From positions 1-9,899 of the forward strand of contig JBBSEF010000098.1 of NCBI GenBank assembly GCA_038240015.1: DNA of 9,899 bases, read 5' to 3'. Under the pieces are notes generated by a model. The model saw nothing but the letters and a program-made list of their open reading frames with translations, did not search any database and had not been told where the DNA came from. The DNA comes from CAHJXF01 sp038240015 (lineage in GTDB: Bacteria; Pseudomonadota; Gammaproteobacteria; Burkholderiales; Burkholderiaceae_D). Shown here piece by piece: positions 1 to 6,966 of the stretch (position 1 is the first letter of the stretch; every line of letters begins with the position of its first letter). Position numbers and translations under genes: made by a program.

Positions 1-1
1 C

Positions 2-1795
2 GTCACCTTCAACGGCGAGATCTACAACTGCCAGGCCCTGCGCCGCGAACTCGAATCGGTCCGGTACGCGCCGCCGTGGCGCGGAACTTCCGATACGGAG
101 GTGCTGGTCGCAGCCTTCGACGCCTGGGGTGTCGAGGGGGCTGTGTCGGCATGCGTCGGGATGTTCGCGATCGCGGTGTGGGACCGCGAGCTGAAATCGT
201 TGACGCTGGCCCGCGACCGCATGGGCGAAAAGCCGCTTTATTTCGGACAGTTTCGCGGCGTGTGGTTGTTCGGATCGGAGCTCAAGGCGCTGGTTGCGCA
301 CCCGGCGTTCGAAAGCGCGATCGATCCGCAGGCGGCATCGACCTACATGACGTTGGGCTACGTGCCCGCGCCCGCGACGATTTATCGCGGAGTCAGCAAG
401 GTCAGGCCGGGCTGCCTCGTCAGGATCGACTCGGACAGCAACACCGTGCACGAGCGGCCCTATTGGTCGCTGCTCGAAGCGGCCGGCAAGCCGCCGCTGG
501 AATTCGCTTCTGAAGCCGAAGCCATCGATCGTGTCGAGGCGTTGCTGTCGCAGGCGATTGCCCAGCAACGAACCGCCGACCAGCCGGTCGGCGTGCTGCT
601 ATCGGGCGGAGTCGATTCGTCGCTGATCGTGGCATTGATGCGTGCGCAGGATTCATCGCCCATCCAAACGTTCAGCATCGGCTTTCACGAGAGCTTCTTC
701 AACGAGGCCGAGTTCGCGCGCACGGTCGCGTCGCACTTCGCAACCGATCATGCGGAGTTGTATGTCACCGCGGCCGAAGCGCAGGCGGTGATTCCGCTAC
801 TGCCCGAAATTTACGACGAGCCGTTTGCCGACGCCTCGCAGATCCCTTCGTATCTGGTCTCCAGACTCGCGCGCACGTCGGTCACCGTGGCGCTGACCGG
901 AGACGGCGGAGACGAGCTCTTCGGCGGCTATCCGCGCTATGCGATGGGCAACCGCCTCTGGTCGTTGATGCGGCACGTGCCCGCCTCTTGGAGACCGTCG
1001 GTCGGAGACGTGATGCAAGGGCTGGCGCCGCGCTTCGTCGATCGATTGTTCTCGGGGATCTTCGCGAATGACGATGTCTCCGGCGTGAGAGGCCTGCGTC
1101 CCGCGCACAAGCTCGCCAAGCTGGGACGCGTGCTTCAGAGCCGCGACCTGCGGGCCTTGTATCTGAGTCTGCTTGCGCCGTGGGCGGAACCCGCTGCGAT
1201 GGTGGGATCGCTGCGCGGCCAGACGCTCCTGCATGAAGTCGGCGACTCGGGCGCGGACACCGCGTATCAGGACTTCATGCTGCGCGACCTGGTCGGCTAT
1301 CTGCCCGACGACATCCTGACCAAGATCGACCGGGCCGCGATGGCGGTCAGCCTGGAGAACCGCGCCCCGTTCCTGGATCATCGCGTCGTCGAGTTCGCGG
1401 TGCGATTGCCGCTGGCGTTGAAGTCGAGGAGCGGCGTCGGTAAGTGGGTGCTGCGACAGATCTTGCATCGCCACATTCCGCGCGCACTGGTCGATCGACC
1501 CAAGATGGGATTCTGCGTGCCGCTCGACTCGTGGCTGCGCGGCCCGTTGAAGGAGTGGGCCGGCGACCTGATCGGCTCGGGTCAAGGCGATGCCGCGTCG
1601 CTGCTCGATCGCAAGGCGTTGAGACGCATGCTCGACGAACACCACTCGGGTGTGCGCGACTGGAGTCAGGCGCTATGGACCGCGCTGATGTTTCTGGCGT
1701 GGGGACAAGTCTCTCGTCCGGATACTGCTTCGAATGCGGCCGAGCGCAACGCGATCGTGATCGATCGGACGCCTCACGTCGCGGCTTCTACCTGA
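2..1795 (+). CDS. asnB: Asparagine synthase (glutamine-hydrolysing) family amidotransferase, 5' end missing
   Basis: The reading frame is open from base 2 and gives 597 residues. The family reaction is ATP-dependent transfer of glutamine amide nitrogen to aspartate, or to another carboxylate in polysaccharide-cluster paralogues. The N-terminal glutaminase part is recognisable by FNGEIYN (8-28), SDTEVL, the RDRMGEKPLYFG stretch and FGSELKAL. The synthetase part carries the pyrophosphate loop SGGVDSS (602-622), TGDGGDELFGGY (896-931) and the late LENRAPFLDHRVVEF block. By comparison with E. coli AsnB, where FNGEIYN-like sequence lies near residue 74, about 70 residues are missing, including the catalytic Cys next to the initiator Met. 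The full protein would therefore be about 665 residues. The stop is TGA at 1793-1795 and overlaps the end of convergent pyrF. Whether it makes free asparagine or amidates a sugar or other acid cannot be told; genes of this length are common in O-antigen and exopolysaccharide loci. The family call is sure, the substrate is not. Confidence 0.93.
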   Translation, partial: VTFNGEIYNCQALRRELESVRYAPPWRGTSDTEVLVAAFDAWGVEGAVSACVGMFAIAVWDRELKSLTLARDRMGEKPLYFGQFRGVWLFGSELKALVAHPAFESAIDPQAASTYMTLGYVPAPATIYRGVSKVRPGCLVRIDSDSNTVHERPYWSLLEAAGKPPLEFASEAEAIDRVEALLSQAIAQQRTADQPVGVLLSGGVDSSLIVALMRAQDSSPIQTFSIGFHESFFNEAEFARTVASHFATDHAELYVTAAEAQAVIPLLPEIYDEPFADASQIPSYLVSRLARTSVTVALTGDGGDELFGGYPRYAMGNRLWSLMRHVPASWRPSVGDVMQGLAPRFVDRLFSGIFANDDVSGVRGLRPAHKLAKLGRVLQSRDLRALYLSLLAPWAEPAAMVGSLRGQTLLHEVGDSGADTAYQDFMLRDLVGYLPDDILTKIDRAAMAVSLENRAPFLDHRVVEFAVRLPLALKSRSGVGKWVLRQILHRHIPRALVDRPKMGFCVPLDSWLRGPLKEWAGDLIGSGQGDAASLLDRKALRRMLDEHHSGVRDWSQALWTALMFLAWGQVSRPDTASNAAERNAIVIDRTPHVAAST

Positions 1796-2669
1796 TCCGA
1801 CTTGCCTCGATCGCATCGCGCGTTTCGAGCGCGACGGTTCGCGATGCCGAGGCAAAGTCTTCGTCCTTTCCCGCATACAGCACAGCGCGCGACGAACTCA
1901 CGATGATGCCGCCGGCCGGCGTCGCGCCCGCTTGTACGGATGCTTCGAGATCGCCTCCTTGCGCGCCGATGCCGGGCACGAGAATCGTCATCTCGCCGAC
2001 CGCGGCGCGCACTTCGGCGAGTTCCTTCGGGTAGGTCGCGCCGACGACGAGGCCGCATTGGCCGTTGCTGTTCCAGCGCTCGGCAACCAGACGCGCTACG
2101 TGCAGATAGAGCGGCTCTTCGCGGGTCGATGCGCGGCTCGATGCGCGGCTCGATGACTTCACGCGCAATGATTGCAGCTCGTCGCCGCTGGCGTTCGACG
2201 TGCGGCAAAGAATGATCGCGCCCTTGCCTTCATAGGCAAGATAGGGCGCGACCGCGTCGTAGCCTTGATAGGGCTGCAGGGTCACCGCATCGGCGCGATA
2301 GCGCTCGAACACCTCGCGCGCGTATTGCTCGGACGTCGCCCCCATGTCGCCGCGCTTGGCATCGAGAATCACGGGCACGTGGGGGAAATGTTGGTGGATA
2401 TGCGCGATCAACGCTTCGAGCTGATCCTCGGCGCGATGGGCTGCGAAGTAGGCGATCTGCGGCTTGAACGCACAGACCAGATCGTGGGTCGCATCGACGA
2501 TCGCGCGACAGAAATCGAAGATCGCTTCGCTGCCGCGCAGGTGCCGGGGAAAGCGCGCGGGATCGGGATCGAGGCCGACGCACAGCAGCGTCCTCTGCGC
2601 GCTCCAACGTTTGCGCAGCATCTCGACGAAGGCAGGCTTGCGATCGATGTCGGAGTGCATTGTGTCCAT
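1788..2669 (-). CDS. pyrF: Orotidine 5'-phosphate decarboxylase, type 2
   Basis: Cytosolic enzyme that decarboxylates OMP to UMP, the last step of de novo pyrimidine synthesis. Counting from the ATG at 2660 (290 aa), the visible motifs are LLCVGLDPDP (25-34), CAFKPQIAYF (63-72), the catalytic DAKRGDMG (100-107), LQPYQGYDAV (128-137), CRTSN (152-156) and VPGIGAQGGD (228-237). This set is typical of type 2 PyrF, which normally has about 270-280 residues. The start at 2669 gives 293 aa; ATGs at 2711 and 2660 are also possible, and none has a strong Shine-Dalgarno. A TAGAAT box (minus strand, 2735-2740) could be a -10 element but has no clear -35. The stop is TAG at 1788-1790, 8 bases inside the end of the asnB-like gene. 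Residues about 166-182 form a Ser/Arg/Ala-rich insertion built from a 12-bp tandem repeat, where relatives usually go almost directly from the LQ after CRTSN to the PLY..VA helix. All catalytic motifs are intact, so the enzyme is probably functional. Confidence 0.95.
   Translation of the reverse strand: MDTMHSDIDRKPAFVEMLRKRWSAQRTLLCVGLDPDPARFPRHLRGSEAIFDFCRAIVDATHDLVCAFKPQIAYFAAHRAEDQLEALIAHIHQHFPHVPVILDAKRGDMGATSEQYAREVFERYRADAVTLQPYQGYDAVAPYLAYEGKGAIILCRTSNASGDELQSLRVKSSSRASSRASTREEPLYLHVARLVAERWNSNGQCGLVVGATYPKELAEVRAAVGEMTILVPGIGAQGGDLEASVQAGATPAGGIIVSSSRAVLYAGKDEDFASASRTVALETRDAIEASRIR
2126..2154. repeat. 12-bp tandem repeat (2.4 copies) inside pyrF
   Basis: The unit TCGATGCGCGGC occurs at 2126-2137 and again, identical, at 2138-2149, followed by the first five bases of a third copy. 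On the minus strand it encodes the SSRASSRAS stretch of PyrF. The period is a multiple of three, so gain or loss of a unit changes the protein by four residues without a frameshift. Confidence 0.9.
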
Positions 2670-2767
2670 GCCGTCTTTCGATGTGGGTGTGGCCGATCGG
2701 CGCTGTTGCAAGCGCTCGATGGAAATCGGCGAGAATTCTAGCGGTGATCCACAAGCAACCGTTCCCC

Positions 2768-3646
2768 ATGCTGCGCTCTCTGAGTCTGATGGCCCTCCTC
2801 ACATTGGTGTGGGGAATGAACTGGTCGGTCATGAAGATCGGGGCGATGCAGTTGCCGCCGCTCTGGTTTCGATCGCTGGGTCTGGTGATCGGCACCGCGC
2901 TGCTCGGAGTGGTGCTTGCGCTGCGCGGCACGTCGTTGCGAATGCCGCGCGGCGCGTGGAGGCGCGTGATCGCGATCTCGTTTCCGAACATCATGATCTG
3001 GTACTCGGTCGTGACGATCGCAGTCACGCTGTTGCCGGCCGGTCGCGCGGCCATCCTCGGCTTCACGATGCCCGCGTGGGCTGCGCTGATCGGCGTGGTG
3101 GTCTATCGAGAGCGGCTCGATGCACGAACGACCATCGGCGTCGCATGCGCGGTGGCGGGCATCGCGCTACTGGTCAGCGGCGACTGGTCGGCCTTGATCG
3201 GTCATCCGCTGGGCATGACGCTGATGTTGATCGCGGCGTTCTCCTGGGCGTGGGGCACGCACATGCTGCGACGCTCGGCGCTCGCCATCGACACACTCGC
3301 GCTGACGTTCTGGATGATGCTGGCAGCGTGTCCGGTTCTGCTTGGCGCATCGGCCGTGCTGGAGGGCTCGAACTGGCGCGTGCCGCAAGGCCACGAGTGG
3401 TGGCCGATTCTCTACAACGCGGTGCTGGTGCTCGCGATCGGCAACCTGATCTGGTTCACCGTCGCGCGCAGGCTCGCGCCCACGGCGGCCGGGCTTTCGT
3501 CGATGCTGATCCCGGTGGTCGGCGTATTCTCCGGCATGGCGATACTCGGCGAGACGCCCGGCTGGCGCGACTTCGCGGCGCTCGTGCTGGTGTGCATGGC
3601 GGTCGCGTCGGGGCTGGGGAAGAGGCCAGGTCGTCAGGTCGCTTGA
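2768..3646 (+). CDS. DMT-superfamily (EamA) inner-membrane transporter
   Basis: A 292-residue hydrophobic protein with about ten membrane segments, laid out as two EamA repeats (roughly residues 5-138 and 147-284). The first segment has the family-like TLVWGMNWSVMKIG (12-25). Each repeat ends with a charged/aromatic E-R/P motif followed by a Gly/Ala-rich helix: YRERLDARTTIGVACAVAG at 113-131 and GETPGWRDFAALVLVCMAVA at 261-280. Members of this superfamily export amino acids, purines or other small metabolites; nothing here fixes the substrate. The ATG at 2768 places the first helix right at the N-terminus, as usual, but has no clear Shine-Dalgarno. A GTG at 2744 (300 aa) is an alternative. 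The gene diverges from pyrF across about 100 bp and ends 101 bp before lemA. No terminator is visible after it, so some read-through into lemA is possible. Confidence 0.9.
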   Translation: MLRSLSLMALLTLVWGMNWSVMKIGAMQLPPLWFRSLGLVIGTALLGVVLALRGTSLRMPRGAWRRVIAISFPNIMIWYSVVTIAVTLLPAGRAAILGFTMPAWAALIGVVVYRERLDARTTIGVACAVAGIALLVSGDWSALIGHPLGMTLMLIAAFSWAWGTHMLRRSALAIDTLALTFWMMLAACPVLLGASAVLEGSNWRVPQGHEWWPILYNAVLVLAIGNLIWFTVARRLAPTAAGLSSMLIPVVGVFSGMAILGETPGWRDFAALVLVCMAVASGLGKRPGRQVA

Positions 3647-3694
3647 GCACCCATCGCGTGCCTCGTCGCGCCGACAATATTTTTGCTGTGCGGG

Positions 3695-3724
3695 TTGCAA
3701 TCGCAAACACAGGCGGCATATCGT
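3695..3724 (+). promoter_or_regulatory. Possible sigma-70 promoter for the lemA operon
   Basis: TTGCAA (3695-3700) and TATCGT (3719-3724) are separated by 18 bases, each matching four of six consensus positions. They lie in the 101-bp gap before lemA, which is less GC-rich than its surroundings (ACAATATTTTT at 3674-3684). This is weak by-eye evidence only. Confidence 0.3.
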
Positions 3725-3736
3725 CGCCAAGTCTTC

Positions 3737-3743
3737 AGGGAGG
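3737..3743 (+). promoter_or_regulatory. Ribosome binding site of lemA
   Basis: AGGGAGG lies four bases before the ATG at 3748. It is one of the best Shine-Dalgarno sequences in the window. It fixes the lemA start, although the same frame stays open far upstream. Confidence 0.85.
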
Positions 3744-3747
3744 ATCT

Positions 3748-4386
3748 ATGGGATCTGCGTTCACAATGTCGTCGTCATCGTTTGCTCGCGGTTCGCGCTG
3801 GACGCGCTCTGCACGGCTGGTCGTCGTGGCCGCCTGCGTGTCGTTGTTGTCCGCGTGCGGCTACAACGACTTTCAGTCGAAGGACGAGACCGTCAAATCG
3901 TCGTGGAGCGAAGTGGTCAACCAGTATCAGCGCCGCGCCGACCTGGTACCCAACCTCGTCAACACCGTCAAGGGTTATGCGGCGCAGGAGAAGGACGTGC
4001 TGATCGGCGTCACCGAAGCGCGCGCCAAGGCGACCAGCATCCAGGTCACGCCCGAAACGCTCAACAATCCCGAAGCGTTCAAGAAATTCCAGCAGGCGCA
4101 AGGCGAGTTGTCGGGAGCGTTGTCGCGTTTGATCGCGGTGTCCGAGAACTATCCGCAGTTGAAGTCGGATGCGAATTTCCGTGAGCTGCAGGCGCAGCTA
4201 GAAGGCACCGAGAACCGCATCACGGTCGCGCGCAATCGCTACATCGGTTCGGTGCGCGACTACAACGTGACGGTGCGACAGTTCCCCAACAATCTGACCG
4301 CGATGGTGTTGGGCTACAAGCCGAAAGAAAATTTCACGGTCGAGAACGAGAAGGGCATCTCGACCGCGCCTGCGGTGAAGTTCTGA
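3748..4386 (+). CDS. lemA: LemA family lipoprotein
   Basis: 212 residues. A basic n-region, a hydrophobic stretch (about 24-35) and the lipobox LSAC with Cys37 predict a lipoprotein cut before Cys37. The mature part is helical and carries the LemA signature: Trp53 and YQRRADLVPNLVNTVKGYA at 60-78, then ENRITVARNRY, and the late YNVTVRQFP (172-180). LemA proteins are about 190-210 residues with a four-helix-like fold, and their biochemical role is unknown. Many family members have an N-terminal membrane helix rather than a lipobox, so lipidation is a notable variant. A Lys follows further downstream rather than Asp at +2, which would favour outer-membrane sorting, but that is inference. The start is fixed by the Shine-Dalgarno at 3737-3743. 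It is the first gene of an operon: the next gene begins five bases after its stop. The family call is firm; the function is not known. Confidence 0.95.
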   Translation: MGSAFTMSSSSFARGSRWTRSARLVVVAACVSLLSACGYNDFQSKDETVKSSWSEVVNQYQRRADLVPNLVNTVKGYAAQEKDVLIGVTEARAKATSIQVTPETLNNPEAFKKFQQAQGELSGALSRLIAVSENYPQLKSDANFRELQAQLEGTENRITVARNRYIGSVRDYNVTVRQFPNNLTAMVLGYKPKENFTVENEKGISTAPAVKF

Positions 4387-4391
4387 TCGTC

Positions 4392-5228
4392 GTGGCCACG
4401 CACTCCGTAACGAGACGGGCGTTGCGTACTTTCGCGACGGCAGCTTTGCTGCTGTTTGCGAACTCCGCCTTCGCGCAGGATCTCGCGGCCGTTCCGGCAT
4501 TGACCGCACGGGTCACCGACACGGCCGGTCTGCTCAAGCCCGATCAGCGCGCCGCGCTCGAAGCGGTGCTGGCCGACTACGAGCAACAGAAGGGCACGCA
4601 GATCGCGGTGCTGACGGTGCCATCGACGGCGCCCGAAGTGATCGAGCAATACGGCATTCGCGTCGCCGAGGCGTGGAAGATCGGGCGCAAGGGTACGGCC
4701 GACGGCGTGATCCTGATCGTCGCGAAAGACAATCCTTCCGATCTGCGACGGCTGCGCATCGAAGTGGGCAAGGGCGTCGAAGGCGCGATCCCCGACGCGC
4801 TTGCCAAGCGCATCATCAACGAAGACATCGCCCCGCATTTCCGAGCGAACGATTTCTACGGCGGCATGGTCGCCGGCGTGAGTCACATCAAGTCGCTGCT
4901 CGAAGGCGAGGCCTTGCCGCCGCCCAAGCAGCGCGACGCGACGCGCACCAATGGATCATCGGGCTTCGGCATCGGTCTGCCGCTGGTGTTCTTCCTCTTC
5001 ATCGTCGTCTCGGGCGTGTTGCGATCGATGGGGTCGCGGCGCGTGGGCTACCTGTCGGGCAATCGCGGGCTCAATTCTTCGATCGCGCCCGTGATCCTCG
5101 GCGGCCTGCTCGGCAGTCTCGCCGGTCGTGGCGGCGGCGGAGGCTTCGGAGGAGGGGGCGGTGGCGGAGGCGGCTTCAGCGGTGGCGGCGGCGACTTCGG
5201 CGGCGGCGGCGCGTCGGGAGACTGGTGA
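4392..5228 (+). CDS. Exported TPM-domain (YgcG family) membrane protein with Gly-rich tail
   Basis: 278 residues from a GTG start five bases after the lemA stop. There is no good Shine-Dalgarno, so translation is probably coupled to lemA. The start is supported by the Arg-containing n-region and signal peptide that follow, with likely cleavage after AFA at residue 28. The TPM domain (about 37-172) shows VTDTAGLLKPDQRAAL (41-56), GTQIAVLTVPS (68-78), WKIGRKGTADGVILIVA (95-111) and LRIEVGKGVEGAIPD (121-135). It would lie in the periplasm. A membrane helix follows at about 192-210, then a second hydrophobic stretch at 228-244. The tail (246-276) is almost all Gly with Phe and Ser, ending GASGDW, as in many YgcG-family proteins. 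TPM domains were once annotated as phosphatases, but no catalytic proof applies here. The function is unknown; its place beside lemA suggests a shared envelope complex. Confidence 0.93.
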   Translation: MATHSVTRRALRTFATAALLLFANSAFAQDLAAVPALTARVTDTAGLLKPDQRAALEAVLADYEQQKGTQIAVLTVPSTAPEVIEQYGIRVAEAWKIGRKGTADGVILIVAKDNPSDLRRLRIEVGKGVEGAIPDALAKRIINEDIAPHFRANDFYGGMVAGVSHIKSLLEGEALPPPKQRDATRTNGSSGFGIGLPLVFFLFIVVSGVLRSMGSRRVGYLSGNRGLNSSIAPVILGGLLGSLAGRGGGGGFGGGGGGGGGFSGGGGDFGGGGASGDW

Positions 5229-5731
5229 TGGACTGGTCGCGCGCGTTTCGTCATCTCGCCAGCACGCATCGCGGCGCGCACAAGCTGTTCACCGACGAGA
5301 CGATGGCGCGTTTGCAGCAGGCGATCTCCGACGGCGAGGCGACGCATCGAGGCGAAGTGCGATTGATCGTCGAGTCCGCATTGGCGTTGCGCAAGATCCG
5401 CCGTGGCATGAGTACGCGTCAACGCGCACTCGATCTGTTCGGCACGTTTCGGGTGTGGGACACCGAAGAGAACAACGGCGTCTTGCTCTACATCAACGTC
5501 GCCGATCGCAGGATCGAGATCGTTGCCGATCGTGCGGCCGCGCGTCGCATCGGCGATCCGCATTGGCAAACCGTATGCGGCCTCGCGCAACAGGCGTTCA
5601 AGGAAGGCGCATTCGAGCGCGGCGTAGCCGACGCGCTCGGGTCGATCCATCGCGCGCTGGCGAAGGCCTTTCCACCCGATGCGAGTCAGGAACGGCGCAA
5701 TGAATTGTCGGATGCGCCGGTGGTGATTTGA
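5228..5731 (+). CDS. Second TPM-domain protein, short and without signal peptide
   Basis: 167 residues. Its ATG shares its A with the TGA stop of the preceding gene (TGATG at 5226-5230), so translation is coupled. The TPM-like core shows HRGEVRLIVE (40-49), RVWDTEENNGVLLYIN (75-90) and ADRRIEIVADR (92-102), the last two being the most typical of the proteobacterial single-domain TPM proteins. I see no signal peptide, lipobox or membrane helix, so it is predicted to be cytosolic or peripheral on the inner face of the membrane. The N-terminal part (about 1-30) is amphipathic and the C-terminus is charged. The frame is open far upstream (back to 4673), but that extension overlaps the previous gene's TPM domain out of frame and is not believable as protein. 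The biochemical role is unknown. It is the last gene of the operon, with a 65-bp spacer to the convergent ybdK. Confidence 0.92.
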   Translation: MDWSRAFRHLASTHRGAHKLFTDETMARLQQAISDGEATHRGEVRLIVESALALRKIRRGMSTRQRALDLFGTFRVWDTEENNGVLLYINVADRRIEIVADRAAARRIGDPHWQTVCGLAQQAFKEGAFERGVADALGSIHRALAKAFPPDASQERRNELSDAPVVI

Positions 5732-5763
5732 GTTGTCGTGGGCCGGTATTCGCGGCGAACTTC

Positions 5764-5788
5764 AAAAAGCCGTCGCCCCGGCGAAGGC
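5764..5788 (-). terminator. Rho-independent terminator of the antiporter-ybdK operon
   Basis: On the minus strand GCCTTCGC and GCGACGGC form an eight-position stem with one mismatch around a CGGG loop, followed directly by TTTTT. It lies nine bases after the ybdK stop. On the plus strand the same hairpin lacks a good T-run, but it could still slow transcripts coming from the TPM operon. Confidence 0.8.
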
Positions 5789-5796
5789 TCAAGATT

Positions 5797-6942
5797 TCAT
5801 TGCGGACGCGCCTCACCCGTCAGCACACTCGTCGCCCAGATATCCGCCTGTCGATGCGCGACATCGGCGAACGACTGCGTCTGGGCATACACATCGCGCA
5901 GCAAGTCCGCATCGTTGCGCCGTGCAGAGGCCGAGCGATAGAGCGCTTGCAGCGGTTCGCTCGTGCCGAGCGCCCCCGCTTGTTTCCAGAGGCCGTCGAT
6001 GGTGCGGCAGATCATCTGCCCGATTTCGCAGCGTTCGCCGCTGTGTACATCGATCCATTCGCCGGCGAGGCCATAGCGCGCCGCGTTGAAGCGATTGTGC
6101 CGATACGCCGCATAGACATTCTCGACCGGCGTGCGGCTCGTATCGTTGCGCATCGCGTACGCGAGGGTCTGCGCATAGGCCGCGAGAGCCGCGGCCTTTT
6201 CGACTGTGAGCGGCGTATCGCAGACACGTAGCTCGATCGTGCCGAACTCGGGCTTCGGTCGGATATCCCAATAGAAGTCCTTCATGCTTTCGATGATGCC
6301 CATGCGCTTCATGCTGTCGTAATAGTCGGCGAAGGCCGACCAGCTCGTGACGAACGGCATCGTGCCCGACAGAGGGAACGCATTGATCGCGGTGAGTCGA
6401 CTGCTCGCGAAGTGCGTGTCCTGGTTTTGATAGAAAGGCGAAGCGGCCGCGAGCGCGACAAAGGCGGGGATGTGTTCGGACATCAGATGAATCAGGCGCA
6501 CGGCCTCGTCGCCGTTCGGACAGCCCACATGAATGTGCTGCCCGAACACCGTGAATTGCTTGGCGAGGTAGCCGAACTTTTTCCACAGCATCTCGTAGCG
6601 CTCGCCTTCGAAGATGCGGCGATCGCTCCACATCTGGAACGGGTGCGTGCCGCCGCCGGCGACGCCCACATTGAGCAACTCGGCCTTCTCGACCATCACG
6701 TCGCGCAATGCGACCAGGTTCGCCAGCAGCGTATCGTGCCGCTCGTGAACGCCGGTGTTCAGTTCGATCATGCTCTGCGTGATCTCGGGCTTGATCTCGC
6801 CTTCGCATGGCAGCTTCGCGAGTTGCTTCAAGAGGTCCTGCGCGGTCGTGGTCAGGTCGTAGTCGCGCGTGTTCACGCACTGCAACTCGAGCTCGACGCC
6901 GAGCGTGAGCGGTTTGGACGCGGCGAAGATCAACGAAGACAT
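5797..6942 (-). CDS. ybdK: YbdK family carboxylate-amine ligase (glutamate-cysteine ligase-like)
   Basis: 381 residues, the usual length for the GCS2/YbdK family. Members resemble the catalytic fold of gamma-glutamylcysteine synthetase, and E. coli YbdK has weak glutamate-cysteine ligase activity in vitro. Visible motifs are GVELELQ (15-21, metal/ATP-binding Glu residues), EIKPEITQSMIELNTGVH (49-66), GGGTHPF (96-102), FGQHIHVG (133-140), SSRLTAINAFPLSGT (180-194), FGTIELRVCDTP (233-244) and RHNRFNAARYGL (281-292). No signal peptide or membrane helix is seen, so it is cytosolic. The ATG at 6942 lies 24 bases after the antiporter stop with a poor Shine-Dalgarno, so co-transcription with the antiporter is likely. 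A terminator follows the stop. The real substrate pair is uncertain: it might be a backup glutathione precursor route or another gamma-glutamyl or amine ligation. Family call firm, function tentative. Confidence 0.94.
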   Translation of the reverse strand: MSSLIFAASKPLTLGVELELQCVNTRDYDLTTTAQDLLKQLAKLPCEGEIKPEITQSMIELNTGVHERHDTLLANLVALRDVMVEKAELLNVGVAGGGTHPFQMWSDRRIFEGERYEMLWKKFGYLAKQFTVFGQHIHVGCPNGDEAVRLIHLMSEHIPAFVALAAASPFYQNQDTHFASSRLTAINAFPLSGTMPFVTSWSAFADYYDSMKRMGIIESMKDFYWDIRPKPEFGTIELRVCDTPLTVEKAAALAAYAQTLAYAMRNDTSRTPVENVYAAYRHNRFNAARYGLAGEWIDVHSGERCEIGQMICRTIDGLWKQAGALGTSEPLQALYRSASARRNDADLLRDVYAQTQSFADVAHRQADIWATSVLTGEARPQ

Positions 6943-6966
6943 GTCGGCATTTGATCAATCCGGCGA

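Noticed and set aside
167..174. GCGATCGC as the cyanobacterial HIP1 element
   Set aside because: Only a couple of full octamers were seen, and the gene content is proteobacterial. Only the shorter CGATCG bias is worth noting.
797..1645. Long open frame (282 codons) antisense to the asnB-like gene
   Set aside because: Its translation is Arg/Gln/His-rich with no recognisable motif, while the opposite frame encodes an unmistakable amidotransferase. It is a GC-rich shadow.
2126..2154. Tandem repeat as a possible CRISPR or mobile-element end
   Set aside because: Only 2.4 copies of 12 bp, no spacers, and it lies in frame inside pyrF.
2464..3747. Upstream extension of the lemA frame through the DMT transporter gene
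   Set aside because: The extension is an Arg/Ala/Gly-rich shadow. The Shine-Dalgarno at 3737-3743, signal sequence and lipobox put the start at 3748.
4673..5227. Upstream extension of the short TPM gene, which could look like a larger fused protein
   Set aside because: It reads out of frame through the previous TPM gene and is Arg-rich; the coupled ATG at 5228 begins the conserved protein.
5813..6958. Open frame of 381 codons on the minus strand in another frame of ybdK
   Set aside because: Arg-rich, no motif, and fully overlaps the conserved YbdK protein. Its equal length is coincidence.
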